A DNA stretch of 64,000 bases from Amaurobius ferox (taxonomy: Eukaryota; Arthropoda; Arachnida; Araneae; Amaurobiidae): assembly GCA_951213105.1 (NCBI GenBank), contig OX578137.1, forward strand, positions 81,985,410-82,049,409. The letters run 5' to 3'. Position 1 is the first letter of the stretch, and every line of letters starts with the position of its first letter. Under the pieces are notes generated by a model. That model did no database searches and was not told where the DNA came from. It saw only the letters and a program-made list of their open reading frames with translations. Position numbers and translations under genes: made by a program. This document shows positions 12,183 to 23,453 of the stretch, in pieces.

Positions 12183-12714
12183 AGAAAAAAAAATTCAAAT
12201 AATGAAAAACTTGATAATCATTTGAACGTTTGTATTAAACTAAACGTTTGTTTTCATTGATCTGTTTTTGTACCGTCTGCAAATGATAAGTCTGTGACTT
12301 ATATTAAAATAGATTGAGATACTCTAATGTTATCTGATTTACGTTATAGTTATAGCTTTAACTAGTTTACATTTCTATAATGCAATATCTAATTTAAAAT
12401 ATTTCAATACATATGTTTTAATAATGATCTAATATTTCATATCATATTTATGTATTTAATAATGAAGATTCTGAGATTTTTGCATGAGAAATTTCTTATT
12501 ATCTTCCTGTAATTATATTGATATATTTATATTTATTTGGGTTGATGTATTTTAGATAACAATCAATGGGCCAGGAATATTAATTCAAAAGTTAAGGAAG
12601 TCATGATGTGTTATTATTGAGTTAATGATGGGTAATTTAATTTTTTTAATATTAAAACCTTCGCTTGTTTTTTTAATCACCGTAATAAAATTTTATAAAT
12701 TCATACTTCGGATT
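12183..12714. other. AT-rich DNA without recognised gene
   Basis: Nothing beyond AT-rich low-complexity sequence was seen. Confidence 0.5.
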
Positions 12715-12890
12715 AGGATGTTTTCCAATACTTCGAATGCACATGACACGTAAGCTAAAAGAAAATATCGATTATCGGAAACACGCAATCTCAGAAAGCG
12801 TGCCTCAAGCATAACTGCTATAACGACAAGACAATCGGTTTCAGTCTATTTGCTTTTATATTGACAGAAAAGTATTAAGAGTATATAAGG
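12715..12890 (+). repeat. Diverged interspersed repeat, copy 1
   Basis: It resembles 14655-14835 in the same orientation. Shared words include 'TTCGAATRC', 'AAGAAAATATC', 'ATAACT' and 'TTTATATT', followed by 'ATTGACWGAAAA'. The class is unknown. Confidence 0.45.
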
Positions 12891-14654
12891 AATTTATTTA
12901 TATAAAATATTTACCGATTAATATCGCGTATGTTGAGTATTTATTATTATTGCAACTAGGAAAATATACTGCGCATCGTAAACGCTAGTTTCAAATTGGC
13001 GGCATTCATTAGCAAATAAGAGCAAGGTAAGCATAAATATTTTTTTGTAAATACCTATAATATCAATTGCTAGCTTATAGTACTACTTGAAAATTCCAAC
13101 TAAAATAGAAAAAAAAAAACTATATTTGTGAATTTCCAAAATAATCTGTTTGGATAAGACAAATAATGGTGAAAAAAATTCGATACAATTGTTCTAAAAA
13201 AAAACCCATCCCTAATGGAAATCATATAACTAATCATCCATTTGGGCCCTGATGTTCTTATCATTGGACAACAGGGAAACTGATTGAACGTCAAAGGCTC
13301 AATAAGGTATTAAATTTAAGAGACCTAGTTTAGCCAGGGATTATTGTTATCTGGAGGGTTTGGCCTTACTTAAAAAAAGCATTTTTTCCAAGCCAGTGTG
13401 TAACATATAAAAATATCTGAATCCATTAGATTCCGTTCCATGCGAATCTGATATGTATGAAAACATTCAGCATATTATTATAAGCAAAATATATTAGTTT
13501 TTAACCCCCACCCCCCATTTCTCTGATTCGCGCAGGCAGTATCGAAAAATGAGCTTCGCTAGTTTCTAACATGTAGTGCGTACTATGTATGACCTTGTAA
13601 ACTTTTATCCTTGTAGTTAACTAGGATGCATCTGAAAGGCCTGTAAAGACAAAGATAAGTTAGAAAATTATTATATAAATATTCAGATATCTAATTGCAA
13701 CACTTAAGATTTATTTTATATCTTCTTATGAGAACACAGTATAGACAGAAGCATGTCCCTACTGACTAAAGAAAAAAAGGACTAGTTTCCTCTGGAAAAT
13801 ATCCTAGAATAATACTGTAAACAATGCTGATTAATAGTAACATATATTATATATAACATATATATATAACATAATATACAGTCGTGTTTCACTATAATTA
13901 TTATAAAAATATTAGAAAGGTAAGCTCGTCACATGACTAAACGCACAAAGTTGCAAAATATTACTTCCAATCCGCCTGCCTGCAGAACTTATGATCCTAC
14001 TTTCCACAGACACAGGCGAGCTATGCATATCCCCAAAACAATATTATTATTTCTTATCGACTCCCTAGTACCCACTAAAATTACAAAATACGCTATATCA
14101 CCAAGTGATACAGAAATACAGACCGACCCTACTGAAACATATTTATAATACCCTATCCTAATAAAACACAATGTACACCTTGATCGACTTCAAAACGTAA
14201 TTGTTCATCGAACACTATTACTCACTATATTTTGAATAAAGTGCATATTAAATGATTCGCTCTCACTGACAAGGATTATCACAGAAACTGAAATGTTTCC
14301 AAGATACTAAAGTTACGTCAATTTAGTGCCGTTTTCTTTAATTCAGCGTCATTTTCATCATGTTGGTCACATTTTCAAAAAGCGACAAGTTGGCGATATT
14401 TCGCCAAATTTTTCGGCGAGCGTTACTGACAGACAGAATAACTGAGAGAAATATATTTTATTATATAGATTATATAGTATATTTACAGTGTTATAACTTC
14501 CTTTACATGCATTAACGTTGAATAACTATGGAGTAAATTAATTTTTAAAAAAATACCGAATGTAATAAGAGATCTTTCTCAACGGACCACTTAACCTTTT
14601 TGAGCATGAAAACCAGTACCGGCTTCCGCAATCTCTCCTGAATCATCTTATCAT
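12891..14654. other. AT-rich DNA with a TTGGCGA cluster
   Basis: No gene is visible. Points of note are a C-rich run at 13504-13518, AT runs near 13850-13880, and a cluster of 'TTGGCGA' and 'TCGCCAAA' words at about 14383-14422. Similar clusters are seen near 6232, 19504 and 52978. Confidence 0.5.
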
Positions 14655-14835
14655 TCCCTATTTCGAATACTTACAAATTCGCCAGATGCATAAAGCACGC
14701 AACCTACAAGAAAATATCAATTACAGTTAGCTTACAATCACAGATAGCGTTCTACAAGAAGAGTTATAACTCGAAAGACATTGGCTTTATATTTCGTTTC
14801 CATCTTCGGTATTGACTGAAAAATTTAGGGAAATA
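14655..14835 (+). repeat. Diverged interspersed repeat, copy 2
   Basis: Homologue of 12715-12890; see the shared words there. No coding potential. Confidence 0.45.
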
Positions 14836-15847
14836 CTTTTTTATTTTGTTCTCAAAACGTTGAATGGGATTTGCACTACAAAGTTATGGAAAGTCAAAGT
14901 TAATTAAGGATACTAACTTTAAACATAATATCTTTAAAATGTGATTGAAATTGCGATGATCATAAATGTATAAAACGTAACACATTTAAAGCTTTTAATT
15001 AATAATATTTACTTGTCATATATAGATAATTTCAAGAACTTTTAATGGATGATTAGATTATTACTGTTAAATGAGAAAGTGGACCTTTCATAAGACTAAT
15101 CTTCAGGGGATTGTTACATTTTAATGTATCTTATTGTTATTTAAGGTAGAATTAGGATATTTGATATATACATTTATTATACGCAGTTACACTGTAAAAA
15201 GAAGTATTTCAAATTATATAAACTAGTGACTACGAATAGAAATATTCAATTTTGAACATTTGAAAGATGTTCAACTTTTAAACTAGAATCTATATCTCCT
15301 ATTGAACATTATTTTTCTATTTAACATTTCCATCTATATTTTACAGTTTGGAAGATATTTCAGATAAAATTATTCAACGTGAAGCGAAGTTTTTTTTAGA
15401 TTTTTCAGGAAAGATTTTCTGATTTTTCAGGAAAAAACGTTCAAAATATTAAAATACTGAAATTAATTTTGTATATTCATATATATGGCTATATTTCCGA
15501 CAAAACTATTAAGATGTGTTTATAATTTTAGGGTTCTATTGGGTTTCTAAGCTTCCAAACTGTTAAATTTTTCGTCACGCTTCGATTTCAGCCAGTGATA
15601 CCCCACTATAGATGTTATTAAAATTAAAAGTTTGATTGCTCTGTTCCATATATGTATGTGTGAAAGAAAATTTAAACTCAAAATGTCCATATTGGGTTTA
15701 ATGACAAAACGCACTTAGTAGTTAATGAAAAACATGCAAGTATGTTCTTCACCCAATAAGATATTTTTACGTTAATGAATTTTTTTTTGTTTTTCTTTAT
15801 CTGTAAATAATGCTAACAATAAAAATAAAATACAAAACTGATTAACG
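14836..15847. other. AT-rich DNA without recognised gene
   Basis: Short inexact repeats such as 'TTTTTCAGGAAA' (15404-15435) are visible. There is no coding signal. Confidence 0.45.
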
Positions 15848-16638
15848 ATATTTAATTTGCAGACAGTCTCCCATTTCTGCCATAAAATTGCGTTTGATTC
15901 AGTTGTAGAGAGATTTGCAAAGTGGCCCACATCAGTTTGTGTTCGGCTCAATAATTCCTTTTCATTTATCATTTACTTAATATTATTTTTTTTATTTTCA
16001 TACGACTCCTATATTAAAAATTAATTTAAAAAACTCTGCTGTCGATTATCAATCATTTTATACCAAAATAATCTGGCTAAACCAATTGTTCAGAGGTTGC
16101 AGACTTTATTTAGTTCTTCTATATTTCGGAAACACGCTCTATTGATTATCTATCTGCTTAAACTTGTAATTCGGACCATATCAACTTGCACTGTATAGGC
16201 GTAAATTTATATAAAAAATGCTTATTTTAATCGTAAATTATTTTAATGCTTTTAACGTTTGCTCATCTATTTCGGCTTTAGTTACTGAAATTGACTTTAT
16301 TTTTAACCTTGGCCATGAGGCTGCATACACTTTCGAGTTTATTTATATAATATTTTCTCCTATTCGCTATAATTTTATTTACCCTAATACTAATCTTGTT
16401 CCTTTTTCTGGTTTTATGCCGTATAAATCAAGTTTTCCTCCTCACTCGGCGATTTTTCGTCCTCTTATTTATTTTTGCCATGAATTTAAGTTTAATCCCA
16501 CCAATTCTACAGTTACTACGTTATGTAATCGTATTAGTTCAGATAAATTTAATGATAAAAATAACTTTTTATATCAGGATGGGAATACATTGCCCCCCTT
16601 TTATCTCCCGGCAATAACTTTAAATACTACATTGATAG
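15848..16638 (+). mobile_element. T-rich unidentified element, left part, with 142-codon ORF
   Basis: The first part (15848-16215) is a direct repeat of 20882-21243. It is followed by an open frame (16218-16646; 142 codons) with a strong preference for T at third codon positions and many aromatic and hydrophobic residues. I do not recognise the product. The frame is cut by the P-element insertion that starts at about 16639, and the same T-rich style resumes at 20181. Terminal direct repeats around a coding interior suggest a retroelement, perhaps Penelope-like, but no reverse transcriptase or GIY-YIG motif was found. Confidence 0.4.
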
Positions 16639-16749
16639 CAAGGTAAATGGAAGTAAGACAGGTAGGTCATTCGTTTCTGGCAACCTACTCCTGTACAGAG
16701 TTCTTGGAATTACTGACGTCACTGGTCCCTAGCCGAACCTTTCCGAAGC

Positions 16750-17668
16750 ATGGGAAAATGTGTCGATGTTTTTAACTCTCGCGTTTCTAATGATGAAAAT
16801 AAATCAAAGCGCTCAGCTTTTGGAAATAATATAAATGACCAAATGCAAATTCTGAGTCAAATGCAAGCGGATATTACGGAACTCAGGGTCATTTCTAAAA
16901 CTTCAATACTGCCTTTCCATTCTTGTTTCAATAGCAAGCTTAAAAGTACTTTATGATGACATGAAAGAAAATAATATTAAATACATAATGACAAGTACAG
17001 TCAATCAAGATGCTTTAGAAAATATATATTTTCCAAATTAGAGGTCTTGTACGATTTTATAACCATCCTCTTGATACTGATTTCAAATTCCGACTTAAAA
17101 CATTATTGCTTGGGTCTAAGCTTCCTTTGCCAATAAATACAAATGTGGAAAATGACCAAGATCAAACACTAACTGCGACTTTATTTTTCAAATTAGAAGA
17201 AAAAAACAATGCAGTCAGCATCACTGCAGATTGAGCCTCAACATGACATTCATTTCAGTCCTGATGTAAATGAAAATGAACCCTTGCGTTTTTTTGCAGG
17301 ATATTTGGCATATCGTCACAAAGAATCGCAGTTAGGAACTTATTCATATCTAGTGGAATCAACATCCGAAAATGACAAAAATATGGATTGAATCTTTATA
17401 AAGAGGTGGTTTAATTGTTCCACATGATCCCTGGGTAGAAACAGTCACCAAATTATAAGATATTTTTTTTAAACTACACGGAGATTTTATTTCTAATTCA
17501 AGAAATATTTTAGAGAACCTCCAACTGAAAATAAAAGAACAATTTCCTGAAATAGCTCTTGATGTTGTAAGAACATATACCAGAACCTTCTTTCGAATTA
17601 GGCACATAAATGAACAGATGGAAAGAAACGCCATGAAAAGAAAAGCTGAAAGAATTCCAGGTCATTAA
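16750..17668 (+). pseudogene. P-element/THAP9-type transposase, C-terminal relic
   Basis: Reading across several frames gives motifs of the C-terminal part of P-element-family transposases. These are 'NQDALENI' (about 17001-17024), 'KTLLLGSKLPLP' (about 17097-17133), 'FFAGYLAYRHKESQLGTYSY' (about 17293-17350), 'RGGLIVPHDPW' after a stop (about 17402-17434), and 'EDIFFKLHGDF' with the final 'HINEQMERNAMKRK' near 17640. The N-terminal THAP zinc finger and the RNase H-like catalytic part are absent or unrecognisable. Frameshifts and stops (for example near 17038 and 17397) show that it is dead. This family catalyses transposition in the nucleus in a GTP-dependent way; that is family knowledge. 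Confidence 0.8.
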
Positions 17669-17669
17669 C

Positions 17670-18200
17670 GTGAAGAAAAGCTTTAAATTTTAAGGTTTAC
17701 TCATGACCTAGTAGTTAGGAATTGACGGGCTGCGTGTGGTAGGTTTTCATGGTTTTCTTAACATGTAACATAAATGTGACGCAGCTTCCCTTAAAAAGTC
17801 CTCCATGAAGGCATTCCTCCTTTATAGAATGGCAATTTTTAAAATTATCCGTCTCTCCCATGGGGGAAAATCCGTAACCCAGTCATTTGATCACTGACCT
17901 TTGTAACACCAGAATTAGTTGAAAGATCGTGAGATCAAATCTAGTAAAGTCACTAAAGAGGTATTGGAAGATATACCCCCCCCCCCCCAGAAACTTATCG
18001 AAAACTATTGAAGTTAGAAGGAAGGATATTTGAAGAATTAGGAAACAACTCATTTCATTATCGCCCCCCCCCCCCATTTTTTCTGTCGACACAATAGATT
18101 AAAACCTACTGACTGGTTGGACGTGTTAGTTTTCATTGATTTTCAAACATATAGCGTAAATAAGGCACAGTTTCGGTAGATGTTCCTTTATAAAGGGCAT
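17670..18200. repeat. Weak tandem pair with poly-C tracts
   Basis: Two segments about 390 bp apart (17740 and 18130) share 'GTTTTCATKGWTTTTC' and 'ACATAAATGTGAC...CAG' type wording. Poly-C runs lie at about 17977-17988 and 18063-18074. Confidence 0.45.
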
Positions 18201-18769
18201 TTTCAAAATCTTATCACAACTGAACTTATCTAATCAATATCTCGTGCTATATCTTTATTTTTTTTTTAATTTTTAATTTTTTTTATCATGAAGTACTCAT
18301 ATTCAAAAATTGCATATCGTTATATGAAATTCAGTGCTCATTTAATTTCTTGAATAATTCAATTTTTTGACCATCATGAAACAATAATAATACATAATTA
18401 AAGAAAACAATTGTACTGATCTTTTGTATCGTACAAAATATGATTTCCACATTTGTTCGCATTCGGAGAAGTCTTTAAATAATTGGATTTCGTACACATA
18501 TCAATTTCATTATGAAAAAAAAAAATAATACGAGCATTTTTCTGCCTGATATATTTAAGGACGTCACATATTTATTTATTTCTATAATTTTGAAAACTAT
18601 TTTTGAATTACATTCAGCAAGTCATACACTGTCTTTTAATTTATTTTATCATGCCAAGTCTACAAGCATGATATTTTAAAGCAGTTCGATAAAAATGGAC
18701 AAGTTTTGTTGGCTTATTATTCTAGTCTCATATAAAATAATTGTGCCTTGTATTTTAGCTAAATCCTCC

Positions 18770-18944
18770 GATATTACTTTCCTTATATACATAATGTATA
18801 AGGAAAGTATTGTGATGGGGTCGAAAATTCGAATTCGAGTTTTCGACGGGAGAGCACGTTTCAAGCATCCCTGATCACGAATCAAACATTTTTGAAGTGA
18901 TGTCTGTGTGTGTGTGTGTGTATGTGTTTGTGTGAAAGTATGTG

Positions 18945-18981
<37 letters not shown>

Positions 18982-19770
18982 TGTCAGTGAGACTGTGGTG
19001 ACGATAACTGACGAACGAATGGACAGATTCGAACAAAATTTGGTACAAAAATCACAATCCGTAAACACTGGAAGCCCATTGTTTTTATATGCAATCGAAT
19101 GTTCAGAACCCCCCCCCCCCTAAATTTTCGAATGAAATTTTGAAAAAAATCGTCAAAAAATCAAAACCGCTAATAAAGTTACGCAAATAGACATGTCTTA
19201 TGTAATTTTTCATTAGAAAACGATTGACATAAATTTTAGAACGCTAACATGAACCGTTCTTGGGATATTGTACATTTTTCAAAAAAATTTTCAAAAAGTC
19301 ATATAAAATAAAAAAAAATGTTTCCTAATGAGAAACATGTTCACTTTTCATATGTAATACCATGCGATAAATTCGGTGACATCATTCTCGTGGATCTAGC
19401 TCGTTCCATTCATGAAAAAGGATACTTTAAGTAATACTTTTGTATTTGAACGCCAATATTCATTTATCTTCTGTAAGAATAACTTATTTCTTCGTCTATA
19501 ACGCTTGGCGAGATTTTGGCGACGAATTTGGCGGTCTGTCGCCAATTTGGCGACTTTTCGAAATGTTGCCAAATTAACGAAAATCTCGCCAAATGGATAA
19601 AAATGACGATTAATCAATGAAAATGACGATTAATTGTCGAAAATTCAATATCTTGGAAAGAATATTAGTATCTACTATAAGAAAAACCTATTTTTTTTTT
19701 ACTGTAAAAGTAGTAAATTCATTACATTATATGAGGAAAGTCATGTGTTGCCCACATCAGATTTTTTTAC
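18770..19770 (+). repeat. 'GGAAAGTATT' interspersed repeat, complete-looking copy
   Basis: One end reads 'ATACATAATGTATAAGGAAAG' type palindromic sequence, then 'GTCGAAAATTCGAATTCGAG'. Next come a GT microsatellite (about 18905-18980), 'ACGAACGAATGGACAGATTC', 'AACAAAATTTGGTAC', a poly-C run (19110-19120), and several 'TTGGCGA' words (19504-19600). The other end reads 'GAGGAAAGTCATGTGTTGCC'. Related sequence recurs at 31340-33165, 39270-40830, 41745-42580 and 44470-45000. No protein is encoded; frames over the microsatellite are artefacts. It is probably a non-autonomous DNA element of unknown superfamily. Confidence 0.65.
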
Positions 19771-20180
19771 TATGCACTTATAAAAGAAAAAACTAATAAC
19801 AATTTTAAAATGCAGAAAATATTTTAGCATAGTTTAAACAGCTCAATTGCTAATGTCATCGTTAAAGATGCTTAAAAACAACTCTAACAACACAGTCCTA
19901 AATAAAATTTACCATAACTAGTTTTATTTAATATTATATTCTTATATATGAATAATGAAATCTAATCCATCCTCTACTCGGTAGAAATTTCAATATACTA
20001 TATGATGTATATTTAAATTAAGAAAATTGCTGCGGTATTCAATGTATTTCTTATGACAGCAACGGGCTACGGACCTGTCTTTGGGACCAGTGACGTCAGT
20101 AGCGAAGGGAGGGGATAATTCCAGCTGTTGGCGTACAATCTTTGGCCAACCTTACCTTTCAATAGACCTTGCATTGGTAG

Positions 20181-20880
20181 TACTAAACTTACTATCGGTA
20201 TTCGATTAGCTGAATATGATAGCGATGTTGAAAAATAGTAAACTGTAACCGCTCTTATTCAGTGTGTGTGTGTAATTCATTGTTTAACTATAATTTTCAT
20301 CCTATGTTTGAAAATACTTTTCTTTTAATTAACTGCAATAACTCCCGTAATATTTTACTTTATGAATCCCTTCTTATTTTTCTTTACCGCGATTATATTT
20401 GCAATTTTGATCCCGTTCAGGCCCTTAGTTATGCTTGGCGTCTCGTTCTCGACTCACTACGTGTTAAACCTTTATATGATTTTCTGAATATTTAGTATTT
20501 GCTTTATTCTCTTTTAGACAACATTTCTCATGGTTACCTTTAAATTTAAAAACTTTTTCCTTTTAAGGTATTTTTGGTACTTTATAATTAAAAATAAAAT
20601 TTTAAATGCCTCATATTTAAAAAATATAAAATGATTAATATTTAACTTTTGTCTAGCGGTTAAAGCCTGTATTTAAGCACATGTTAGCCACTTATTTTCA
20701 ATTTGCCACTGATGAAGAGCATGATAATGCTCGAAAGCGCTATGGCTGAGTAATTTTAGTACTTCGTGAAAGGATATTTTAATAAAATACTTTTAATTAT
20801 TGCCAATATTGTGGTTGTCTTTATTTTAAAAGTAAATGTATATGTTTCTTTTTTACTCATATTTTGTCAACATTTTAGTT
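20181..20880 (+). mobile_element. T-rich unidentified element, right part
   Basis: This continues the host element of the P insertion. A T-rich open frame (20262-20495; 77 codons) contains 'NILLYESLLIFLYRDYI' and 'LSYAWRLVLDSL'; I do not recognise it. Downstream are AT-rich sequence and the hammerhead-like motif at 20709-20736, then the direct repeat at 20882. Confidence 0.4.
20709..20736 (+). ncRNA. Hammerhead-ribozyme-like motif
   Basis: CTGATGA (20709-20715), an extra A, stem GAGCAT/ATGCTC with GATA loop (20717-20732) and GAAA (20733-20736) mimic the conserved core and stem II of hammerhead ribozymes, which occur in Penelope-like and other retroelements. The extra A and the lack of clear stems I and III, with no good cleavage triplet, make activity doubtful. 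Confidence 0.35.
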
Positions 20881-21300
20881 TTATAAATATTTAATTTGTA
20901 GACTGTCCCCCATTTCTAGCAGAAAATGACGTTTGATGTAGCTGCAGAGAGATTTGGGAAGTTGCATAAGTCAGATTATGTTTGGCTCAATGACTACACT
21001 TTTTCTTATCATTTACATTATATTGTTTTTTTATTTTTATTTTCATGCACCCCCTCCCTATGTTAAAAATTAAGTTGACAAACTCTGCTCTCGATTTTCA
21101 ATCTTTTTATACCAGAATAATTTGTCTAAAACAATGGTTCAGAAAACGTATTGTTTTTTTCGGAAACATTTTCTATCTTCCTGCTTAACGTCTTAATCGG
21201 ATCATATCAACTCGCGCTGCATTGAACTAAATTTATATGTTTCGTTTTTTACTTATATTTTGTTACATTTTAGTTTTATAGATTTTAGTTGCAAGTTTTG
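20839..21300 (+). repeat. Terminal direct repeat unit
   Basis: Positions 20882-21243 match 15848-16215. The words 'TATATGTTTC' and 'ACATTTTAGTTTTATA' recur about 395 bp apart (20839 and 21234), indicating a partial tandem repeat. This could be the terminal repeat of the T-rich element. Confidence 0.55.
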
Positions 21301-21409
21301 TTTCAGGGGAAATTTATAGATATTTAATTCTGAAAATTGTAGTAGTGAACCACTGAAATCATTTTATTTTACTCCAACTAGTGTTGTCATCGATTTATTT
21401 TACTTTATA

Positions 21410-22275
21410 CAGGGTGCCCCACAGCGAATTGAAACGTGCTTTAATTCTTTACTTGTTGGAGATAAGTGGGCAATGTAAATTGCAAAAATGTTGACAGTAA
21501 AGTAGGAACTAAGACAACTTTAGTGAAATAGTTCTCCCATTAATTTTAAAAAAGTTACACTTTTAAAATGTTTATACGACCCCCTTAGATAAGTTGTTCA
21601 ATCAGAAACTTTTTATTTTTTAATGCAACAAGATCATTAAAAAAACTTGCATATCTGTATCTTTAAAATCAACTGAATTATGATAAAGGAAAAAATCTGA
21701 TTTATGCCACTTTTCCGTACCATGTGAAAGGCTGTTTCATCAGTGAAAAAAGGGATCATAAACAAATTGACGATGGAAATTGTGTAGATCAAATATACGT
21801 TAATATGTGTCAAATTTTTTTATTGGCATGTCTTAATGTGAAAAGAACTGAAGAATCCGTGATTGCATAATGAGCTTAAGCTGATTTCGCAAAAATGTAT
21901 CCTATGTATTATCATCCAGATTTGTCTTTTTTCTGATATGTCAAAAATTTACATTTCTAATTTGATATATGGTCCTCATTCACAATAATAATTTTTCAAT
22001 TAAATATAACTCGCTCGATTTTAAAGATTCAGATATACGGTTTTTTTAATGATCTTGTTGCATTAAAAATAAAATTTTTCTGATTGACCTTATTTGTCTA
22101 AGGGGGTCGTATAAAAATTTAAACAGTGTAACCATTTGAAAATTATTGGGAGGACTATCTCATTAATGTAGTCTTATTTCCTACCTTACTTTCTTCATTT
22201 TTGCAATATACATTGCCCAATTATCTCCAACATGTGAAGAATTAAAACGTGTTTCAATATTTTTGGGACACCCTG
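21410..22275. mobile_element. CAGGGTG foldback DNA transposon
   Basis: Terminal inverted repeats of about 270 bp span 21410-21690 and 22000-22275. They begin CAGGGTGCCCCACA and, on the complement, CAGGGTGTCCCAAAAAT, with TA on both sides (21408-21409 and 22276-22277). Matching inner words include 'AAGGGGGTCGTATA' and 'TGATCTTGTTGCATTAAAAA'. In the spacer the minus strand near 21750-21710 contains 'FFTDETAFHMV', which resembles the SDE/TDE block of Tc1/mariner-related transposases. It may therefore be a decayed internal-deletion derivative and not a pure MITE. Confidence 0.75.
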
Positions 22276-23453
22276 TATAATAGTTCCTAGGGAAACGGTT
22301 TAAAATTCACCAAAATAGCCAAATTTTAATTCTAACTAATTGCTTATAACATATGGTTTCTACAGACGTAGCTGTTAGTAAAAACCTTTTCATGTACAGA
22401 CTTAAGTTCATTAAATTTTCTAGTTCATCATAGAGGGTTCATAATCCATTAAGCATCTCTTTAACTTTTGCTTGAAGCCTTTATTCTAGAACTGCCGAAG
22501 CAGTGCCTATTAAAAGGATAATGACTATGGGATAGCGATTGAGACATTTTGCAGCGCCCCTAACGGTATATATTGAATAAGTTATCATTTCAATCCCTAA
22601 AATAAAGGAAGATATGATAAAATTTTCAATCAACAAATTGCAAAACTTTCACCATTAGGTATGGAAAGACGTGTTTTTTGCACATAACGCATATACACTA
22701 TAAGATCAAAAGTATCCGCGCACTTTGGATGTTAGAATGTTTTTCGAATTTCTAAACAAATACTTGGCGAAATGTTCTGTAACTTTATGGATGTGAAGAA
22801 TATGCTTGAACGCACACTTTTTAGTAAATTTTCGGTGACTTGTACAATTAGGGGACCACCAAGTTTTCGAAAAAGGGGGGAAATATATTTGATCTCCCTG
22901 TGTCATAAAAAGCTGCAAACGAATTGTAACTTTCACAAAATAGTGAACTTTGTTCAATTTGTATAAGCGCTTCCGTAAAATAAAAACGTATTTTTAGGAA
23001 GATATAAACATTTCTTGAGAAAAAAAAACCAAATTCTGTTATATGTTGTTTGCTTACAATATCCATAGGTTTCAATCAAATTTCAAGAAACTTACAGAAC
23101 ATTTGTCAACGTCCAAGAAAAACATTATAACTCAATTGAAAATTAAACCATTGCATATACGATGAGATATAAGCATTTGAAGAAACTAAGTTTTACTGCG
23201 CAAGCGCGATACATAGCAATAATTTTCTTTCATAATTTTTTTAGTGAATTCTGTAGGGTAACTTCTATAAAAGATCCACTGAAATATCGTGAAAATTCAC
23301 AAAGATATCGACGATGTAGTGATCAATTTTTCTTTGACTCCCTGAAAGTACCTGCATGATAAGGGGGGTTCCACAAATTGACATTTTAAATCGCAAATCA
23401 TAGGATAGTTAAACTGGAGTAAATACTATTAACTAATATACTAAATACATATA

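Larger units (their letters stand above)
16639..20171 (+). mobile_element. P-element-like DNA transposon relic
   Basis: The ends are imperfect inverted repeats: left 'CAAGGTAAATGGAAGTAAG' at 16639, right complement starting 'CAAGGTCTATTGAAAGGTAAG' at 20171. A second inverted pair lies inside, with 'ACTGACGTCACTGGTCCC' at about 16713-16730 and its complement at 20088-20105. Flanks ATTGATAG (16631-16638) and ATTGGTAG (20173-20180) look like an 8-bp target duplication with one mismatch, although the register at the right end is uncertain by one base. The only transposase trace is the C-terminal part at 16750-17668. P elements move by cut-and-paste with 8-bp duplications, which agrees. The remaining interior holds later or unrelated repeats, including the 'GGAAAGTATT' family copy at 18770-19770. 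Confidence 0.7.

Noticed and set aside
16218..16646. 142-codon frame as a host membrane protein gene
   Set aside because: It is flanked by repeated sequence, cut by a P element, and has no signal or family match, so I treat it as part of a repeat.
18676..19123. Open frames on both strands across the GT/CA microsatellite
   Set aside because: Dinucleotide repeats remain open in several frames; the Thr-His and Cys-Val runs are not protein features.
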